NCBI GenBank assembly: GCA_002922725.1
Contig: PNEW01000009.1
Location: 1-36,989, forward strand
DNA: 36,989 bases
Direction of reading: 5' to 3'
Origin: Verrucomicrobia bacterium Opi.OSU.00C
GTDB lineage: Bacteria; Verrucomicrobiota; Verrucomicrobiia; Opitutales; PNEW01
The position numbers and the translations under genes were made by a program. This document shows, one piece after another, positions 7,773-16,418 of this stretch (position 1 is its first letter; every line of letters starts with the position of its first letter). Under the pieces are notes generated by a model that saw only the letters and a list, made by a program, of their open reading frames with translations, was not told the origin of the DNA and searched no databases.

Positions 7773-9470
7773 ATGACACATTCTAAAGAAAAACCTAAAA
7801 GGCCATACTCTTCTATCCTTGTAGATGGACCTAATCGGGCTGGGGCTCGATCCATGCTAAGAGCAGTCGGTTTTAATGAAGAAGATTTTAAAAAACCAAT
7901 CGTAGGCGTCGCTTCTACTTGGAGTATGGTTACTCCATGTAATATGCATATAGATGACTTAGCGAAGGAGGCTAAAAAAGGTACAGATGAAATTAATGGG
8001 AAAGCAGTTATTTTTGGTACCATAACCGTTTCTGATGGAATACCCATGGGTACCCCTGGGATGAAGTATTCTCTGGTTTCACGTGAAGTTATCGCTGACT
8101 CAATAGAAACCGTTGCTGGTGCTGAATGCTTTGATGGTCTTGTTGCAATTGGAGGATGTGATAAGAATATGCCTGGTTGCCTTATGGCCTTAGCTAGATT
8201 AAATCGTCCTGCAATTTTTGTATATGGTGGCTCTATACTACCTGGAATACACAAAGAAAAAGAAGTCGATATTATATCTGTTTATGAAGCTATCGGATTA
8301 AAATCCAACAACCAAATAGATGAACAAGAGCTTTGTGAAATCGAATCATGTGCTATTCCTGGTCCAGGATCTTGTGGTGGTATGTATACTGCTAACTCTA
8401 TGGCATCAGCAATTGAAGCCTTGGGAATGAGTCTTCCCCATAGCTCATCACAATTAGCAATATCAAAAGATAAATTAATCGATGCATATAATGCCGGACA
8501 TTCTGTCGTCAAATTGATTAATAAAGATATCAAACCAAGGGATATCATGACACTTAAAGCTTTTGAAAATGCCATCACCACAGTAATAGCTTTAGGTGGT
8601 TCTACAAATGCTGTACTCCATCTTCTAGCTATTGCACACTCGGCTGAAGTAAAACTATCAATTGATGACTTTTCGCGTCTTGGTAAGAATGTTCCCGTAT
8701 TATGCGACTTAAAACCTAGCGGACGGTATAGTATGGCACAATTAATACGTATTGGGGGAATTAGCCCATTATTAAAAACATTACTAGAAAAAGGACTATT
8801 ACATGGAGACTGCCTAACAGTTACTGGAAAAACTTTACGTGAAAATCTTGAAAATACAAAACCTTATCCGAAAGAACAGGATATTGTAAGAAATTTCGAT
8901 AACCCTATAAAAGCAAATAGCCATTTGCATATTCTCTATGGAAATATAGCCCCTAAAGGTGCCGTAGCTAAAATTACTGGTAAAGAAGGATTAAACTTTG
9001 TTGGTGAAGCTATAGCTTATAATTCTGAAGAAGAGGCACTCAAAGGTATTTTAGATGGGACAGTACAGCCAGGTCATGTAGTAATCATACGCTATGAAGG
9101 ACCTAAAGGGGCTCCCGGAATGCGTGAAATGCTCGCTCCCACTTCAGCAATTATGGGACGTGGCTTAGGAAAAGAAGTCGCCCTTATTACTGATGGAAGA
9201 TTTTCTGGTGGTAGTCACGGATTTGTTGTTGGCCATGTTACACCTGAAGCAAATATAGGTGGACCGATCTCAGTAATAAAAAATGGTGATACGATAACTA
9301 TAGATGCGGTAAATAATAAATTAAATATTGAAATTTCAGATGATCAATTGACAAAAAGGCTTAAGGCATGGAAAAAACCAAAACTTAATGTTAAACGTGG
9401 AGTACTCGCTAAATACGCAAAATTAGTTAATTCTGCTTCACTCGGGGCTGTAACCGATGCTGATGTTTAG
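7773..9470 (+). CDS. ilvD: Dihydroxy-acid dehydratase
   Basis: IlvD dehydrates 2,3-dihydroxy-isovalerate and -methylvalerate in valine, isoleucine and leucine synthesis, and its product also feeds pantothenate. The length of 565 residues is typical. The three iron-sulfur cysteines are visible: C56 in MVTPCNMH, C129 in [10 protein letters not shown] and C201 in [14 protein letters not shown]. The C-terminal [19 protein letters not shown] motif is also present. It is the first gene of a forward run with pgi (40-bp gap). The protein is expected in the cytoplasm and is oxygen-sensitive if it carries a [4Fe-4S] cluster, or tolerant if [2Fe-2S]; the sequence alone was not used to decide. Confidence 0.96.
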   Translation: MTHSKEKPKRPYSSILVDGPNRAGARSMLRAVGFNEEDFKKPIVGVASTWSMVTPCNMHIDDLAKEAKKGTDEINGKAVIFGTITVSDGIPMGTPGMKYSLVSREVIADSIETVAGAECFDGLVAIGGCDKNMPGCLMALARLNRPAIFVYGGSILPGIHKEKEVDIISVYEAIGLKSNNQIDEQELCEIESCAIPGPGSCGGMYTANSMASAIEALGMSLPHSSSQLAISKDKLIDAYNAGHSVVKLINKDIKPRDIMTLKAFENAITTVIALGGSTNAVLHLLAIAHSAEVKLSIDDFSRLGKNVPVLCDLKPSGRYSMAQLIRIGGISPLLKTLLEKGLLHGDCLTVTGKTLRENLENTKPYPKEQDIVRNFDNPIKANSHLHILYGNIAPKGAVAKITGKEGLNFVGEAIAYNSEEEALKGILDGTVQPGHVVIIRYEGPKGAPGMREMLAPTSAIMGRGLGKEVALITDGRFSGGSHGFVVGHVTPEANIGGPISVIKNGDTITIDAVNNKLNIEISDDQLTKRLKAWKKPKLNVKRGVLAKYAKLVNSASLGAVTDADV

Positions 9471-9496
9471 ATCTTTTATTATATTTTGCCCCTCCC

Positions 9497-9502
9497 TATA
9501 CT
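9497..9502 (+). promoter_or_regulatory. -10-like hexamer before pgi
   Basis: TATACT lies eight bases before the pgi ATG, and no ribosome-binding site is visible. A -35 at the right distance (TTTTAT) is poor. It is a possible internal promoter giving a leaderless or near-leaderless transcript. Confidence 0.25.
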
Positions 9503-9510
9503 TTATTTAA

Positions 9511-11091
9511 ATGAGCTGGGATCGTTTCAAAAAATATTATCTTCCAATCGAAAAATTAAATTTTTCACTCGATATCAGTTACATGGATTTCTCCTCATCC
9601 TTTTTTAGAAAGATGGAGACGAAGATAAATTCAGCGTTTGACTCAATGGAAGATTTAGAAAACGGAGCAATTGCTAATCCAGACGAAAATAGAATGGTCG
9701 GGCATTATTGGTTAAGAATGTCCCAACTTGCTCCAAATAAAAAAATCAAAAAAGAAATAGATCTAAATTTTGAACAGATCCAATTATTTTCTTCCTTAGT
9801 AAGATCAGGAAGTATTTCAGGTGAAACAGGTAAATTTAGAAATCTTCTTATAATTGGAATTGGCGGATCAGCTATTGGCCCACAACTTATATGTGATGCA
9901 CTACTCCAATTGAACAAGAAGGATATACAAGTTCATTTTTTGGATAATATTGATCCAGACGGTATAGATATAATACTCAACCGATTAAAAAATCAGTTAG
10001 GCAATACATTGGTTATAGTCATATCTAAATCGGGAAATACCGCTGAAACTCACAATAACATGCTAGAAGTAAAATTCGCCTATCGTGATGCTGGTTTAAA
10101 TTTCAATAATCATGCTGTTGCAGTAACCCACCCTGGAAGCGTTCTTGATCATTATGCAATGGCTTCTAATTGGATAAAAACATTTCCTGTATGGGAATGG
10201 GTTGGTGGTCGGACCAGCTTATTTAGTTCAGTTGGATTATTACCAGCTGCCCTACTGGGAATTGATATTGTAGAAATGAGAAAAGGTGCCGCTTCAATGG
10301 ATGAAGTTACACGCATTAGAAATAGTATGAAAAACCCAGCAGCTTTACTTGCTCTTATGTGGTACTTAGCGACCAATGGTAAAGGGTCTAAAAACATGAT
10401 CATCATACCTTATAAAGATCGTCTTTTACTATTCTCCAATTACCTACAGCAACTTATTATGGAATCACTTGGTAAGGAAAATGATCTTGATAATAATAAA
10501 GTAAATCAAGGAATTTCTGTTTTTGGCAATAAAGGTTCGACTGATCAGCATACTTACATCCAACAATTGCGTGATGGGCTCGATAATTTTTTTGTTACTT
10601 TTATTGAGGTTTTAAAAGACAGAAAATATTCATCACTCGAAATTGAATCTAATATTACTTCTGGAGATTACCTACAGGGATTTTTATTAGGTACTCGATC
10701 TGCCTTATATGAAAAAAAACGTCAATCCATCACAATAACAATTGACGAGGTAACGCCCTATACATTATCACTTCTAATCGCCTTGTATGAACGGGCTGTA
10801 GGACTTTATGCTAGCTTAATAGGAATTAATGCTTATCATCAACCCGGTGTGGAAGCTGGAAAGAAAACTGCCATTCTCTACCTTAATATAAAAAAAGAAA
10901 TTTTAAAAATAATGCAGAGTAAACCAGGGAAAAGCTATACTCCTGAGGCTCTTGCAACTGAATTAAACCTTGAAATTAATCCAGAAATAATTTTCAAATT
11001 ACTGGAACATTTATGTGCAAATAGCCAAAAAAGTATCAATAAAATAAAAGCTGCTAATTTTTATGACGCAAATTATTACTTCAAACCCTAG
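9511..11091 (+). CDS. pgi: Glucose-6-phosphate isomerase
   Basis: A 526-residue phosphoglucose isomerase that interconverts glucose-6-P and fructose-6-P. The sugar-isomerase domains are recognised by LLIIGIGGSAIGPQLICDAL (about residues 111-130), SKSGNTAETHNN, and the PGI signature VGGRTSLFSSVGLLPAALLG. Near the end, INAYHQPGVEAGKK holds the active-site His and Lys region. The last 70 residues form a helical, probably winged-helix-like tail (LKIMQSKPGKSYTPEALATE) beyond the core fold. It follows ilvD by 40 bp and precedes a small lipoprotein gene by 39 bp. With the class II aldolase further along it supplies glycolysis and gluconeogenesis. Confidence 0.95.
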   Translation: MSWDRFKKYYLPIEKLNFSLDISYMDFSSSFFRKMETKINSAFDSMEDLENGAIANPDENRMVGHYWLRMSQLAPNKKIKKEIDLNFEQIQLFSSLVRSGSISGETGKFRNLLIIGIGGSAIGPQLICDALLQLNKKDIQVHFLDNIDPDGIDIILNRLKNQLGNTLVIVISKSGNTAETHNNMLEVKFAYRDAGLNFNNHAVAVTHPGSVLDHYAMASNWIKTFPVWEWVGGRTSLFSSVGLLPAALLGIDIVEMRKGAASMDEVTRIRNSMKNPAALLALMWYLATNGKGSKNMIIIPYKDRLLLFSNYLQQLIMESLGKENDLDNNKVNQGISVFGNKGSTDQHTYIQQLRDGLDNFFVTFIEVLKDRKYSSLEIESNITSGDYLQGFLLGTRSALYEKKRQSITITIDEVTPYTLSLLIALYERAVGLYASLIGINAYHQPGVEAGKKTAILYLNIKKEILKIMQSKPGKSYTPEALATELNLEINPEIIFKLLEHLCANSQKSINKIKAANFYDANYYFKP

Positions 11092-11130
11092 TCATTAGAG
11101 ATTTTATTTTTATACTATATATATTATTAA

Positions 11131-11286
11131 ATGATGATCCTAAAATCAATATTACTTCTGAGTCTGTTCACTGCATTGTCTATAGGTATTTCTGGTTGCG
11201 CTAAAGTAAATCAAGACGAAAATCCAATCCCTTGGAGTCGTCCTGCTGACTGGGAAAATAAAGCGCCTGGAATGCCAAATATGTGA
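11131..11286 (+). CDS. Small lipoprotein, 51 residues
   Basis: A short ORF starting with two Met codons. The N-terminus is a hydrophobic signal (MMILKSILLLSLFTALSIGI) ending in the lipobox ISGC, which places the acylated Cys at residue 23. The mature part is only 29 residues and ends in PWSRPADWENKAPGMPNM. Small lipoproteins with a Pro-Trp-Ser-Arg-Pro...Trp-Glu...Pro-Gly-Met tail are, from memory, recurrent in Opitutae-type Verrucomicrobiota; their role is not known. It lies between pgi and rsmI with gaps of 39 and 28 bp, in the same direction. TATATT sits five bases before the ATG. Residue 24 after the Cys is Ala, not Asp, so transfer to the outer membrane is expected by the E. coli rule. 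Confidence 0.8.
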   Translation: MMILKSILLLSLFTALSIGISGCAKVNQDENPIPWSRPADWENKAPGMPNM

Positions 11287-11303
11287 TTGGATTTGTATAA
11301 AAA

Positions 11304-11309
11304 TATAAT
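11304..11309 (+). promoter_or_regulatory. -10 hexamer before rsmI
   Basis: A perfect TATAAT ends five bases before the rsmI ATG at 11315, the same spacing as at ilvD. No ribosome-binding site lies between. A convincing -35 was not found. It may drive a leaderless rsmI transcript or may be chance in A+T-rich DNA. Confidence 0.35.
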
Positions 11310-11314
11310 TACTT

Positions 11315-12025
11315 ATGTCTCGACCAACCGTTTGCTCCAAACCTGGTCAGCTTTATGTTATAGCAACACCAATAGGAAATCTTAAAGACATAAGCGAGAG
11401 AACAGCGGAAATTCTTATTAGTTGTGATTTTATTGCAGCTGAAAGCTTTTTGAAAACTAAAAGGCTATTGAATCATTTAGGGATTAAGAAAAAGATACTT
11501 CTTTATCATGAGCATAATGAAATCTCTCAAGCGAATAATATTGCAGGTTTAGTTGAATCTGGGAATATTATATCACTTGTTTCTGATTCAGGAACGCCAA
11601 CAATTAGTGATCCGGGATTTAGATTAGTCCGCGAATGCCGCCGCCGAAAATCATTAGTGACCCCTCTTCCGGGACCTTCAGCACATGTAACTGCACTTTC
11701 AGCATCAGGGTTGCCAAGTGATGGCTTTCTTTTTTTAGGTTTTTTACCTCCTAAATCATCGGCACGAATAAAGTATTTCAGGCAGTTTGCCGAGTTTGAA
11801 TATACGCTTGTATTCTATGAATCTTGCAATCGTATTACTAAATTCTTAAATGATTTAATAGATGTATTAGGTCCAGATCGAACAATTTGTGTCGCTCGAG
11901 AGATGACCAAAATACATGAAACATATTATATAGGACTAGCTAATGATGTACACAAAGAAATACATAAAAATAAACTTAGAGGTGAATTTGTAGTCATTAT
12001 AGCTAAAAAAGGCTTTCGACTTTAG
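11315..12025 (+). CDS. rsmI: 16S rRNA (cytidine-1402-2'-O)-methyltransferase
   Basis: RsmI uses S-adenosylmethionine to methylate the ribose of C1402 in the decoding centre. The tetrapyrrole-methylase fold is marked by LYVIATPIGNLKDISERTAE at the start, YHEHNE, SLVSDSGTPTISDPGFRLVR, and PLPGPSAHVTALSASGLPSD with FLFLGFLPPKS. At 236 residues it is somewhat shorter than the E. coli protein (286) and lacks the variable C-terminal domain. It follows the small lipoprotein and precedes the Ppx/GppA gene by 11 bp. Confidence 0.95.
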   Translation: MSRPTVCSKPGQLYVIATPIGNLKDISERTAEILISCDFIAAESFLKTKRLLNHLGIKKKILLYHEHNEISQANNIAGLVESGNIISLVSDSGTPTISDPGFRLVRECRRRKSLVTPLPGPSAHVTALSASGLPSDGFLFLGFLPPKSSARIKYFRQFAEFEYTLVFYESCNRITKFLNDLIDVLGPDRTICVAREMTKIHETYYIGLANDVHKEIHKNKLRGEFVVIIAKKGFRL

Positions 12026-12036
12026 TCCAATTAATA

Positions 12037-12975
12037 GTGAGAAATAAATCTCCATACATATCGATTATCGATGTAGGTAGTAACACCATTAAACTATTAA
12101 CAGCTATAAGGGGTAATCCTATACACATAATAGAAGATAAAACTTATGAGACACGTATTATTCAACATTCATACAACATTAATAAATACATTTCTCAAAA
12201 AAGTATTAAAGATGCATGTAGAAGTATTCATCAGCTCGTTCAGTTAGCTCAAAAATATGATCCTAAAAATATCACTATTGTTGGTACTAGTGCTATACGA
12301 GATGCAAAAAATCTAGATTTCTTTAAAGAAAAGGTTTTAAAGTGCACAGGTTATCATCTACAGGAGCTAAGTAAAGAAGAAGAGGCTTTAACAGTCTGCC
12401 AAGCTGCTATTCAAGATCCATTATTAGCTAATATAAATTCTTTTTACCTTCTTGATCTTGGTGGTGGTAGTCTAGAGCTTATTGAATATTATGAAAAATC
12501 TATCAATCAACTAGTAAGTATCCCCATTGGAGTAGTTCGTGTTGCCCATAAATATTTTGGTGATAAGGACATCATTTTAAACAAATCGATAGCCATAAAA
12601 ATCAACCATTTTATTGAAGAAAGAATTCAAACAAGCGGTTTCTCTATAGAGAATAAAAATCAACCACTAGTCATCACAAGCGGATCCTTAGCAGTTGCAG
12701 GTGAAATAATATTTAAACAAAATCCAAATCTTAATAATAACCAAAGGCGAATCTCGGTAAATATCCTTCGAGAACTATACGCCAACATATCAGGACTAAA
12801 CATAACCCAACGATTAAAGCTCCCTGGGATGTCCACTTCTCATGCAGACATATTACCTATTGCTTTATTAATATTTATCTTTTTTGCTGAAAAAATTGAT
12901 GTCAATTGGGTATTGCATACAAAATATAACCTACGTTTTGGTTTGGCTACTAAATCTCTTTCTAAAATCATTTAG
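12037..12975 (+). CDS. Ppx/GppA family phosphatase
   Basis: A 312-residue member of the exopolyphosphatase / guanosine pentaphosphate phosphohydrolase family, with an ASKHA ATPase-like fold. Motifs seen are SIIDVGSNTIKLL (phosphate 1), VGTSAIRDAKN, LLDLGGGSLELI (phosphate 2) and IPIGVVRV. The end carries LPGMSTSHADILPIALLI. The protein is of the short type without the HD-like C-terminal domain, so polyphosphate and pppGpp cannot be told apart as substrates. The start is GTG at 12037, 11 bp after rsmI. The last 45 bases overlap the end of rluD on the other strand. Confidence 0.88.
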   Translation: MRNKSPYISIIDVGSNTIKLLTAIRGNPIHIIEDKTYETRIIQHSYNINKYISQKSIKDACRSIHQLVQLAQKYDPKNITIVGTSAIRDAKNLDFFKEKVLKCTGYHLQELSKEEEALTVCQAAIQDPLLANINSFYLLDLGGGSLELIEYYEKSINQLVSIPIGVVRVAHKYFGDKDIILNKSIAIKINHFIEERIQTSGFSIENKNQPLVITSGSLAVAGEIIFKQNPNLNNNQRRISVNILRELYANISGLNITQRLKLPGMSTSHADILPIALLIFIFFAEKIDVNWVLHTKYNLRFGLATKSLSKII

Positions 12976-13917
12976 GGCAAATAATATATCATTTGGAATT
13001 GGAGCTTCAATCTTAAGTAAATGTCTAGTGATAGGATGGTTAAATATTAATTCTCTAGCATGCAAAAATATGCGTGAAATAATCGGATAATTACTTTCTT
13101 TTGGATTATAACCATACAGACTATCACCAATTATAGGATGTCCAATATGCGATAGATGAACTCTGATTTGATGTGTCCTCCCAGTGTGAATATGGATCTT
13201 TAATAATGCTGCTTTATCACTAAATACTTCTTCTAGTTGCCAATCTGTATGGGCATAACGGCCATTATGTTTTACACTCATTTTTACTCTATTCGAATGA
13301 TGCCTACCAATGGGGTACTTTATTGTCCCAGATAACAATGTCGGACTCCCACTTACAACTGCTGAATATACCTTTTTCAAAGTTCGATTTTCAAACATTC
13401 GGCTAAGTTCTAAATATGCAATATTAGTTTTTGCTATGAGAATGGCACCTGATGTATCTTTATCCAGTCGATGTACAATCCCAGGGCGCTCAACACCACC
13501 AATACTACTTAAAGATTCTCGATAATGATATAAGAGTGCATGAACAAGTGTAGGAGCAACCGTTCCATTACCAGGGTGTACAACCATGCCTGATGGTTTA
13601 TTAATAACAGCTATATATTCATCTTCATAAAGTATATGAAGTGGAATATTGACTGGTTCAAGTGTGAGTTTTTTTACTGGAGGAATAGTATAATAAATTA
13701 CATCCCCCTTTGATAAACGTTGGCTCTTTATGATTGCTTCATTATCATGCCAAACAAGACCTTCATCGAAAAGCCTCTGAATCTGATTACGACTAAGTTT
13801 TGAACATTCATCATGTAACACCTTATCTGCTCGTACACGATTAAATTTATCTTGGACTTCAAAAGAAAGAAGTCTTTCCGTTAATTCATTTTTCTTGGTC
13901 AATTTAGCAACTCCCAA
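12931..13917 (-). CDS. rluD: 23S rRNA pseudouridine synthase, RluD type
   Basis: A 328-residue pseudouridine synthase of the RluA family. An S4 RNA-binding domain occupies about residues 25-80 (RADKVL...LSRNQIQRLFDEG). The catalytic domain has NKPSGMVVHPG and the signature HRLDKDTSG with the catalytic Asp at 152, then HTGRTHQIRVHLSHIGHPI and GDSLYG. The S4 domain plus length suggest RluD (helix 69 of 23S rRNA), though RluC-like specificity cannot be excluded. The start is a TTG at 13917 that overlaps the end of the adenosine deaminase gene by 14 bp; no ATG lies before the catalytic domain. Its end runs 45 bp into the convergent Ppx/GppA gene. Confidence 0.92.
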   Translation of the reverse strand: MGVAKLTKKNELTERLLSFEVQDKFNRVRADKVLHDECSKLSRNQIQRLFDEGLVWHDNEAIIKSQRLSKGDVIYYTIPPVKKLTLEPVNIPLHILYEDEYIAVINKPSGMVVHPGNGTVAPTLVHALLYHYRESLSSIGGVERPGIVHRLDKDTSGAILIAKTNIAYLELSRMFENRTLKKVYSAVVSGSPTLLSGTIKYPIGRHHSNRVKMSVKHNGRYAHTDWQLEEVFSDKAALLKIHIHTGRTHQIRVHLSHIGHPIIGDSLYGYNPKESNYPIISRIFLHARELIFNHPITRHLLKIEAPIPNDILFALNDFRKRFSSQTKT

Positions 13918-14905
13918 TTATATCATTGATCTGTTTAATGAACACGGTTTTCTTTGAGTCAGGCATAAGTGCGATTTCAAACCCATTTCGTGCTAGAATT
14001 GCCAGTTCTTTTTTACTGAATTCTAATTCCATTGCTAAAGCAACATACTCTTCTTCTAGTTGATTACCAAAAGACAAAGGGTCATCCGTATTTAAGGTAC
14101 AACGAACTCCCTTATCGAAAAGAAGACGAATGGGATGATTATTCATTGATTCAATAACGTTAAGCTTGAGATTGCTTATTGGGCAAACATCGAAAGTAAT
14201 ATCTTTATCAATAACCATTGATATAACATCATTATTCTCAATTGCCCGAATGCCATGTTCCACACGATTTACCCCCAGAATTTCAATTGCTTTTTTAACG
14301 TTAGAAGGACCTCCAAATTCTCCTGCATGCGCTTTAGTGAATTTATTTGCTTCACGGGCTTTTACCCAAAGAGATTTCGTCCATTCTTCAAGAGGCAAGA
14401 GCTCCGTCCCATGAAGATCTATCCCATCTAGCTTTTCCCAATTCAGACAATCATCAATAACTGGTGCCATTGATGGAGTATATTGATTACGCAACATCCC
14501 CATAAATACTCTTACTTCTAAGCCATCCGGTATTGCGTCTCGAATAGCGTTTATAATTTCAGGCCCAGGAATTTTAAAGTAATCAATTATTCCTGCATGA
14601 AAACTAATTTCAACATACTTAACATTTTGCTCAAGATGTTTATTAAAAATAGATTTTGCTGCTTTATGATACCTTTCAGGTGAAGTAAACCAATGCAGTG
14701 CCATAGTGATTAGTGATTCCTCAAATTCACTAAAGCTCTCGAATTTAAAATCATTGTTCCAGGATAATGGTGGATCCCGAAACTTAATAGGATCTATACT
14801 TTGTAGTAATTTAAAAGGTAAAGCACCTTCTATATGTAAGTGCGTTTCTGTTTTAGGAAGGCTTCTGATAAAAGTGCCAAGTTGAGAATCAAACTGTTGA
14901 GGCAT
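13904..14905 (-). CDS. Adenosine deaminase family protein
   Basis: A 333-residue zinc amidohydrolase. Metal and catalytic motifs are ETHLHIEGAL (first His pair), KAHAGEFGG (His and Glu), RVEHGIRA (His), CPISNLKLN, and NTDDPLSFG (Asp pair). Members deaminate adenosine or related nucleosides. Aminodeoxyfutalosine deaminase belongs to the same family, but menaquinone genes of the classical route in this window make that less likely. The ATG at 14905 is preferred; a TTG at 14911 would add two residues. It lies between the M29 aminopeptidase and rluD on the same strand, overlapping rluD by 14 bp. No usual ribosome-binding site is seen. Confidence 0.88.
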   Translation of the reverse strand: MPQQFDSQLGTFIRSLPKTETHLHIEGALPFKLLQSIDPIKFRDPPLSWNNDFKFESFSEFEESLITMALHWFTSPERYHKAAKSIFNKHLEQNVKYVEISFHAGIIDYFKIPGPEIINAIRDAIPDGLEVRVFMGMLRNQYTPSMAPVIDDCLNWEKLDGIDLHGTELLPLEEWTKSLWVKAREANKFTKAHAGEFGGPSNVKKAIEILGVNRVEHGIRAIENNDVISMVIDKDITFDVCPISNLKLNVIESMNNHPIRLLFDKGVRCTLNTDDPLSFGNQLEEEYVALAMELEFSKKELAILARNGFEIALMPDSKKTVFIKQINDIIGSC

Positions 14906-14977
14906 CGTCAATTTACATATTTAGTAAACAAAATAATGATCGATTTAAATCATCTACTTCGTTCTATACAATTTATT

Positions 14978-16090
14978 TTAACTTAATAAATAATCTGGAT
15001 TCAGTTTCACTAGTGATTTGGGTATAAAAAGACCATCCTTTCTTATAAGTTTTCCATCAAAATATATCTCTCCTCCACCATAATCAGCTCGTTGAATTGA
15101 TATTAAATCCCAATGGATTTGTGACCGATTCCCATTATCGGCTTCTTCATAAGCTTGTCCTGGTGTAAAATGGAAAGAACCCGCAATTTTTTCATCAAAT
15201 AAAATATCACACATGGGTTCCTTGATATATGGATTAAACGCAATTGCAAATTCGCCAATGAAACGAGCACCATTGTCAGTATCTAATATTTCTTTCAACT
15301 TATTTTCATTTCCGTTTGCAGAAGCCTGCACAATCTTACCATTCTTAAAATCAAAATGGATATTATCAAATGCATTACCCTGATAAACTGTCGCTGCATT
15401 AAAAGTTATTTCGCCTTCGACGCTGTTTTTAATTGGAGCGGAAAATACCTCACCATCAGGTATATTATGGGTTCCCCCACAGCAGACTGCATTAATTCCT
15501 TTAATAGAAAATCTTAACTGAGTACCTGGGCCTCTGATCTCCACAATTTCAGTTTTATTCATTAATCTTTTTAGTGCATTCATTCCAGTTTTCATACGTG
15601 AATAATCCAGAGTGCACACACGGAAATAAAAATCTTCGAATGCAGCTGTACTTTGCAAGGCTTGTTGCGCCATTGCAGCAGTAGGCCATCGTAATACTAC
15701 CCACTTTGTCTTCTTTACCCGCCAGTTGATTACTGGCTTCAAGAGATTTGCCGCAAGATTCAATTTTTTAATTGGTATATCAGAAAGTTCAAAAATATTG
15801 TTGGCTCCTCTAAGTGCAATATATGCATCCATTTGTCTCATTAATTGTAATTCTTTTTTACATTTGATGAGGTACTCTTTTTCTACCCCTCCTTTGTACA
15901 ATTCTCTTGTAATACGTGCTTCATGTAGCTCTACAAAGGGAATTGCCTGTCTTTTTCTTGCTGCCTGAACAATAGCAATAACCATATCATTAGGAACATC
16001 AAATGCATCGATTAACACATTTTCATTTTTTTTCAAATTTGTAGAAAAATCTGTTAAGACGTGTGCTAATTCATTATAACGTGGATCCAT
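14978..16090 (-). CDS. M29-family metallo-aminopeptidase
   Basis: A 370-residue aminopeptidase of the AmpS / thermophilic aminopeptidase family, cytoplasmic, with a two-metal active site. Conserved parts include the metal-binding glutamates in [11 protein letters not shown] and [10 protein letters not shown], and the histidines in [12 protein letters not shown] and [10 protein letters not shown], followed by a [12 protein letters not shown] segment. It releases N-terminal residues from peptides and could process peptides brought in by the ABC importer at the right end of the window. It leads a reverse-strand run with adenosine deaminase (gap 72 bp) and rluD. Unlike most genes here it has a clear ribosome-binding site. 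Confidence 0.9.
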   Translation of the reverse strand: MDPRYNELAHVLTDFSTNLKKNENVLIDAFDVPNDMVIAIVQAARKRQAIPFVELHEARITRELYKGGVEKEYLIKCKKELQLMRQMDAYIALRGANNIFELSDIPIKKLNLAANLLKPVINWRVKKTKWVVLRWPTAAMAQQALQSTAAFEDFYFRVCTLDYSRMKTGMNALKRLMNKTEIVEIRGPGTQLRFSIKGINAVCCGGTHNIPDGEVFSAPIKNSVEGEITFNAATVYQGNAFDNIHFDFKNGKIVQASANGNENKLKEILDTDNGARFIGEFAIAFNPYIKEPMCDILFDEKIAGSFHFTPGQAYEEADNGNRSQIHWDLISIQRADYGGGEIYFDGKLIRKDGLFIPKSLVKLNPDYLLS

Positions 16091-16418
16091 ATTAAGACTC
16101 CTTATAAAATTTTATCATTTGGTTTAAACAAATATCGAATACCCGACCGTTTCAATTAAACTTTTAATGGTTCTATTCTAAAAATATTTCATCTAGCTTG
16201 GCATCAGCCTAATGTAAGAAAATAGATTTCTTAGGGTAGACTAGAGCATAAGTTTTAATTAAAATACTATCGTGCTGACTAAGTTCCTATCAGAACCTCT
16301 TGTAATCTCTAAAGAGCAATTTTGGGTTGTTAAACATATTTACATAAGTAGTAATTAAACACATGCCCCATTAGAGTTAATTCCAATAAAATTCACACTG
16401 ATAAATAGAACCATATTG
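16091..16418. other. Non-coding gap between lpxK and the M29 gene
   Basis: 328 bases without a supported ORF or tRNA. A small hairpin TAAGAAA-ATAGA-TTTCTTA (16215-16233, 7-bp stem, 5-base loop) and a 12-bp palindrome TTTTAATTAAAA (16253-16264) are present. Neither is followed by a T tract. The gap presumably holds the 3' end of the lpxK transcript and the promoter for the M29 run; no clear -35/-10 pair was found. Confidence 0.4.
16098..16103 (-). promoter_or_regulatory. Strong ribosome-binding site of the M29 aminopeptidase
   Basis: On the reverse strand AAGGAG lies seven bases before the ATG at 16090. It shows that canonical Shine-Dalgarno sites exist in this genome, in contrast to the many starts here without one. 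Confidence 0.7.

Noticed and set aside
7745..8254. 169-codon reverse ORF antisense to ilvD
   Set aside because: It lies wholly within strongly conserved ilvD codons, matches no family, and is a frame shadow.
13904..14905. Aminodeoxyfutalosine deaminase rather than adenosine deaminase
   Set aside because: menF, menD and menB in the same window show the classical menaquinone route, making the futalosine route unlikely, though the family cannot exclude it alone.
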